From positions 1 through 9,051 of the forward strand of contig DATEGX010000104.1 in NCBI GenBank assembly GCA_035279875.1: a DNA stretch of 9,051 bases, read 5' to 3'. How positions within the stretch are numbered: position 1 is the first letter of the stretch; every line of letters starts with the position of its first letter. The translations under genes and the position numbers were made by a program. This DNA comes from JAMXLL01 sp035279875 (GTDB lineage: Bacteria; Desulfobacterota; Binatia; Binatales; Binataceae). Of this stretch, positions 6,409 through 9,051 are shown piece by piece. The notes beneath the pieces are model-generated. The model saw nothing but the letters and a program-made list of their open reading frames with translations. It did no database searches and was not told the DNA's origin.

Positions 6409-7281
6409 CTAGATCAGCCTCAGCTCCTTCATCGTCGTACGCAAACGGTCGGCCGCTCCCTGGCTCATCGGCGTCAGCGGCATCCGCAACTCGTTGACGC
6501 ATTTGCCCATAAAGCAACAGGCTTGCTTGACCGGGATCGGATTGGTCTCCAGGAACAGCGCGCGGGTCAGCGGGAGCAATTTGTAATGGAGTTCGCGGGC
6601 GCGCTCGAAGTCGCCGGACAGCGCCGCCGCCGCCATTTCATGCACCTCGCGCGGCATCACGTTGGTCACCACCGAAACCACGCCCTTGGCGCCAATCGAC
6701 ATCAGCGGCAGCGCCAGCGAATCGTCGCCGGACAGCAAGGTCAGGCGGCTGCCGCACATGCGCACGATATCGGAGCATTGGTCGAGCGAGCCCGAGGATT
6801 CCTTGATGCCCACCACCTGCTTGATCTCGCACATCCGCGCGAACGTCTCGGGCAGGATATTAGAGGCGGTGCGCCCGGGAATGTTATAGACGATGAGCGG
6901 CAGATCGACGCTCGCGCCGATCATCTTGTAATGCTTCCAGATGCCTTCCTGGGTGGGCTTGTTGTAGTAGGGCGAGAGCAGCAGGGCGGCGTCGGCGCCC
7001 GCCTCGCGTGCGAAGGTGGTCAGCCGAATCGCCTCGGCGGTTGAATTGGAGCCGGTGCCGGCGATTACCGGCACGCGCCGGCGCGCCTGGGTCACCACCA
7101 GCTGGATTACGCGCTCGTGCTCCGCGTGCGTGAGGGTGGCGGATTCGCCGGTCGAGCCGCAAGCGACGATGCCGTCGACGCCCGAGGTGATCTGCCATTC
7201 GACCAGCTCGCGCAGCGCCGGTTCGTCGATCGCGCCGTCGCGAAACGGCGTGATTATCGCGGAAATGGCCCCGTTGAACAT
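6409..7281 (-). CDS. dapA: 4-hydroxy-tetrahydrodipicolinate synthase
   Basis: DapA condenses pyruvate with aspartate semialdehyde, the first committed step of the diaminopimelate/lysine branch, in the cytosol. The 290-residue product has the normal length and the class I aldolase features. CGSTGES (~41-47) is the substrate-binding loop, with Ser where Thr is common. SPYYNKP (~103-109) and YNIPGRT (132-138) follow, with catalytic Tyr132 and Arg137. GIKESSG carries the Schiff-base Lys160, and LLSGDD follows at 182-187. ATG 7279-7281 is preceded by GGGAGG at 6-base spacing; that site lies within the last codons of dapF, and only 3 bases separate the dapF stop from this ATG, so translation is probably coupled. 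It ends with TAG. dapB, a frequent next gene in this order, does not follow. A related aldolase function is possible in principle, but the operon makes DapA the natural call. Confidence 0.96.
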   Translation of the reverse strand: MFNGAISAIITPFRDGAIDEPALRELVEWQITSGVDGIVACGSTGESATLTHAEHERVIQLVVTQARRRVPVIAGTGSNSTAEAIRLTTFAREAGADAALLLSPYYNKPTQEGIWKHYKMIGASVDLPLIVYNIPGRTASNILPETFARMCEIKQVVGIKESSGSLDQCSDIVRMCGSRLTLLSGDDSLALPLMSIGAKGVVSVVTNVMPREVHEMAAAALSGDFERARELHYKLLPLTRALFLETNPIPVKQACCFMGKCVNELRMPLTPMSQGAADRLRTTMKELRLI

Positions 7282-7293
7282 CGGCTACCTCCC
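7282..7293 (-). promoter_or_regulatory. dapA ribosome binding site inside the 3' end of dapF
   Basis: GGGAGG (7293-7288) is formed by the final Gly and Arg codons of dapF and is followed directly by its TAG stop. Spacing to the dapA ATG is 6 bases. Ribosomes ending dapF would cover this site, a usual arrangement for coupled translation. Confidence 0.85.
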
Positions 7294-8184
7294 GCCGGCG
7301 GCAATCAGTTCGTTGTCGCCGACTTCGATTTCGCCCCTGAACACTTCGATCGCTTCGCCGGTCATGAAAACATGATTGGCGAGCGGTCCGTCCGCGCGCC
7401 ATTCGATTTCGAGGTTGCCGCCGCGCAACTCGACCACCGCCGAGCGCTCGGCGCGCCCGGTCAGCACGGCAGCCACTAGCGCCGCGCATGCCCCGGTGCC
7501 GCAGGCGAGAGTCTCGCCCGAGCCGCGCTCCCACACCCGCATCCGCAGGCGGTCGCGCCCCATCGGCAGGATGAACTCGGTATTGACCCGCCGCGGGAAG
7601 AAGCGATGGTGCTCGAACTGGCGTCCGAGGCGCGCGAAGTCGGCGTCGTCGAGGCCGAACAGGCCATCGTCGGCGACGAACACCACGCAATGCGGATTGC
7701 CCATCGAGACCGCGGTTATCCGTTCGATCCGGCCACTCACTTCCAGCGCATAGTCGATGATGCGGCCGTCGTGGTCTGCGGGAATCTCGCGCCCCTCGAG
7801 GATCGGCTCGCCCATGTCGACCGTCGCCGCACTCGCGCGGCCGCCGGCGATCTTCAACTCGATAGTCTTGACGCCGCAATCGGTATCGACCGCGACCGGA
7901 TTCTTGCGCCCGCCGGATAGCTCGTAGTGCAGGCGCGCGACGCATCGGATACCGTTGCCGCACATCTCGCCGCGGCTGCCATCGGCGTTGTACATTTCCA
8001 TCCGCACGTCGGCGCGCTCGCCGCCCGGGCACAGCATGATCAAGCCATCCCCGCCGATTCCAAAACGCCGGTCCGAAAGCCGTTTGGCGAGCTCCGCCGG
8101 GTCCGCCGGGCGGGCCAGGTCGGCGACCACGTAGACGTAGTCGTTGCCGCATCCGTGCATTTTGACGAACGGCAGCTTAGGCAT
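7285..8184 (-). CDS. dapF: Diaminopimelate epimerase
   Basis: DapF interconverts LL- and meso-diaminopimelate without cofactor, using two cysteines as acid and base. The 299-residue protein begins PFVKMHGCGNDYVYV (N14 is the substrate contact). It has FGIGGDG at 41-47, the first catalytic cysteine in MCGNGIRC (Cys75), GNPHCVVFV at ~162-170, ERGSGETLACGTGA with the second catalytic cysteine (Cys228), and the closing HVFMTGEA segment. All are canonical. The ATG at 8182-8184 overlaps the lysA stop (shared ATGCCTAA, 8 bp), with GAGGG 5 bases upstream inside lysA. It ends with TAG, 3 bp before dapA. The product feeds both peptidoglycan cross-linking and LysA, which fits the operon. Confidence 0.97.
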   Translation of the reverse strand: MPKLPFVKMHGCGNDYVYVVADLARPADPAELAKRLSDRRFGIGGDGLIMLCPGGERADVRMEMYNADGSRGEMCGNGIRCVARLHYELSGGRKNPVAVDTDCGVKTIELKIAGGRASAATVDMGEPILEGREIPADHDGRIIDYALEVSGRIERITAVSMGNPHCVVFVADDGLFGLDDADFARLGRQFEHHRFFPRRVNTEFILPMGRDRLRMRVWERGSGETLACGTGACAALVAAVLTGRAERSAVVELRGGNLEIEWRADGPLANHVFMTGEAIEVFRGEIEVGDNELIAAGGR

Positions 8185-9051
8185 CGGGGCCCTCGCGCAA
8201 TTCGACGAGTTTTTCGCCGCGTATCAGGTCGTCGAAGGTCTCGCGTTCGCGCACGACGTGGCATCGCGCGCCGTCGACGATGACCTCGGGCGCCCGCGGC
8301 CGGCTGTTGTAGTTCGACGCCATCACGAAGCCGTAGGCCCCGGCGCTCATCACCGCGATCAGATCGCCGGAATGCAGCTCCGGCAGCTCGCGTTCGCGGG
8401 CAAAGAAATCACCGCTCTCGCATACCGGACCGACTACGTCGCCGGTCTGCAGGCGCGAACCTTCGCGGCGCTCGACCGGCCGAATATCGTGATAGGCCTC
8501 GTACAGCACCGGCCGGATCAGATCGTTCATCGCGCCGTCGACCACGACGAAGCGCTTGACGTCGGTTTCCTTGACGTACAGCACCCGTGTCAGCAGGATT
8601 CCCGCATTCCCGACCATCACGCGCCCCGGCTCGATGATGAATTTGACGTCGAGGCCGCGCAGCGGAGCGAGTAGCGCGGCGGCGTATTGCGCGGGCGGCG
8701 GCGGCTCCTCCTGGTAGGGGATGCCGAGCCCGCCGCCGAGGTCGAGGTACTTGAGTGCGGTGCCGTCCGCGCGCAAATCGCGCACGATCGAGGCGACTTT
8801 GTTCGCCGCTTCGACAAACGGGCCGGTGTCGGTGATTTGCGAGCCGATATGGGTGCTGAGGCCGGCCAAATCCAGGTTGGTCAGGCCGCGCGCCTCGGCG
8901 TAGTACTCGCGCACCTGCGAAAGCGGAATGCCGAACTTGCTGTCGCGATGGCCGGTGGAGATATGCGGGTGGGTTCCGGGGTCGAGGTCGGGATTCACGC
9001 GCAGGCTGACCGGCGCCTTGAGGCGCATTTGGCGCGCCACTTCCGAGACGC
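8177..9051 (-). CDS. lysA: Diaminopimelate decarboxylase, 5'-truncated by the window edge
   Basis: LysA is a PLP enzyme of fold type III that decarboxylates meso-diaminopimelate to L-lysine. About 290 C-terminal residues are visible and the frame runs off the window at 9051; the N-terminal part with the PLP-binding lysine is outside. Visible motifs in order are SLRVNPDLDPGTHPHISTG with SKFGI, LSTHIGSQI, the phosphate-binding GGGLGIPY, FIIEPGR, VVVDGAMNDLIRP, CESGDFFARERELP (active-site Cys and Glu completed across the dimer), and SAGAYGFVMASNYN. An internal GTG at 9038-9040 is not the start, because homology to the family continues upstream of it. It ends with TAA 8179-8177 and overlaps dapF by 8 bp. 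The order lysA-dapF-dapA is a known lysine gene arrangement. The operon promoter lies outside the window. Confidence 0.97.
   Translation of the reverse strand, partial: VSEVARQMRLKAPVSLRVNPDLDPGTHPHISTGHRDSKFGIPLSQVREYYAEARGLTNLDLAGLSTHIGSQITDTGPFVEAANKVASIVRDLRADGTALKYLDLGGGLGIPYQEEPPPPAQYAAALLAPLRGLDVKFIIEPGRVMVGNAGILLTRVLYVKETDVKRFVVVDGAMNDLIRPVLYEAYHDIRPVERREGSRLQTGDVVGPVCESGDFFARERELPELHSGDLIAVMSAGAYGFVMASNYNSRPRAPEVIVDGARCHVVRERETFDDLIRGEKLVELREGPDA
8185..8194 (-). promoter_or_regulatory. dapF ribosome binding site inside the 3' end of lysA
   Basis: GAGGG (8194-8190), from the Glu-Gly codons near the lysA C-terminus, lies 5 bases before the dapF ATG. It supports this start and translational coupling with lysA. 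Confidence 0.7.

Noticed and set aside
6368..6409. GCTCC/GGAGC inverted repeat at the end of dapA as a terminator
   Set aside because: The inner stem is broken and short, and no T-tract follows on the minus strand, so I do not call it.
6260..6517. N-terminal extension of the amidohydrolase to 6517
   Set aside because: It would run into dapA, and the residues look non-coding. A strong ribosome site marks ATG 6257-6259.
6884..8152. Long minus-strand open frame (422 codons) across dapF and dapA
   Set aside because: It is out of frame with both, very rich in Arg, and has no recognisable motif, while the dapF and dapA frames carry complete catalytic signatures. It is a GC-driven shadow.
1..9051. 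CRISPR arrays, tRNA/rRNA genes, insertion sequences, attachment sites
   Set aside because: None was seen: no regularly spaced direct repeats, no transposase or integrase frames, and no cloverleaf or rRNA-like stretches in the non-coding parts.

Overview
The window is a GC-rich bacterial chromosome segment with housekeeping and DNA-repair genes. It looks like an environmental bacterium of the broad former-Deltaproteobacteria type (Binatota, Desulfobacterota or a similar lineage). That placement is inference from gene content and protein style (divergent Ku/LigD, lysA-dapF-dapA order, an amidohydrolase-2 enzyme common in such genomes) and is not secure. No mobile element, tRNA, rRNA or CRISPR array is visible.

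Layout. (1) 1-824, plus strand: 3' part of selD (selenophosphate synthetase). (2) 825-1265: about 440 bp without a protein gene, AT-richer than its surroundings and dense in inverted repeats. It ends in a textbook plus-strand intrinsic terminator (1185-1228). The last ~145 bp look like a small structured RNA gene with a stem-loop presenting seven consecutive C. (3) 1266-2162, minus strand: ku, and 2262-4952, plus strand: ligD. They diverge from a 99-bp gap and encode the two-component bacterial non-homologous end-joining system; LigD has the order phosphoesterase-ligase-polymerase. (4) 5033-6259, minus strand: an amidohydrolase-2 gene interrupted by one in-frame TAG after codon 76, with a probable terminator just downstream (4971-5007). 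(5) 6409-9051, minus strand: lysA (partial)-dapF-dapA, a tightly packed lysine/diaminopimelate operon with an 8-bp overlap and then a 3-nt gap. The ribosome binding site of each downstream gene lies inside the end of the gene before it.

How the genes work together. Ku binds double-strand ends and recruits LigD, which trims, fills and seals them. DapA makes the first committed intermediate of the DAP branch, DapF makes meso-DAP for peptidoglycan and for LysA, and LysA makes lysine. selD supplies selenophosphate for selenocysteine or selenouridine. The amidohydrolase has no assigned substrate.

Most of the window is ordinary and well explained. The two observations most worth following are the candidate structured RNA between selD and ku, and the single amber codon in an otherwise intact amidohydrolase gene.
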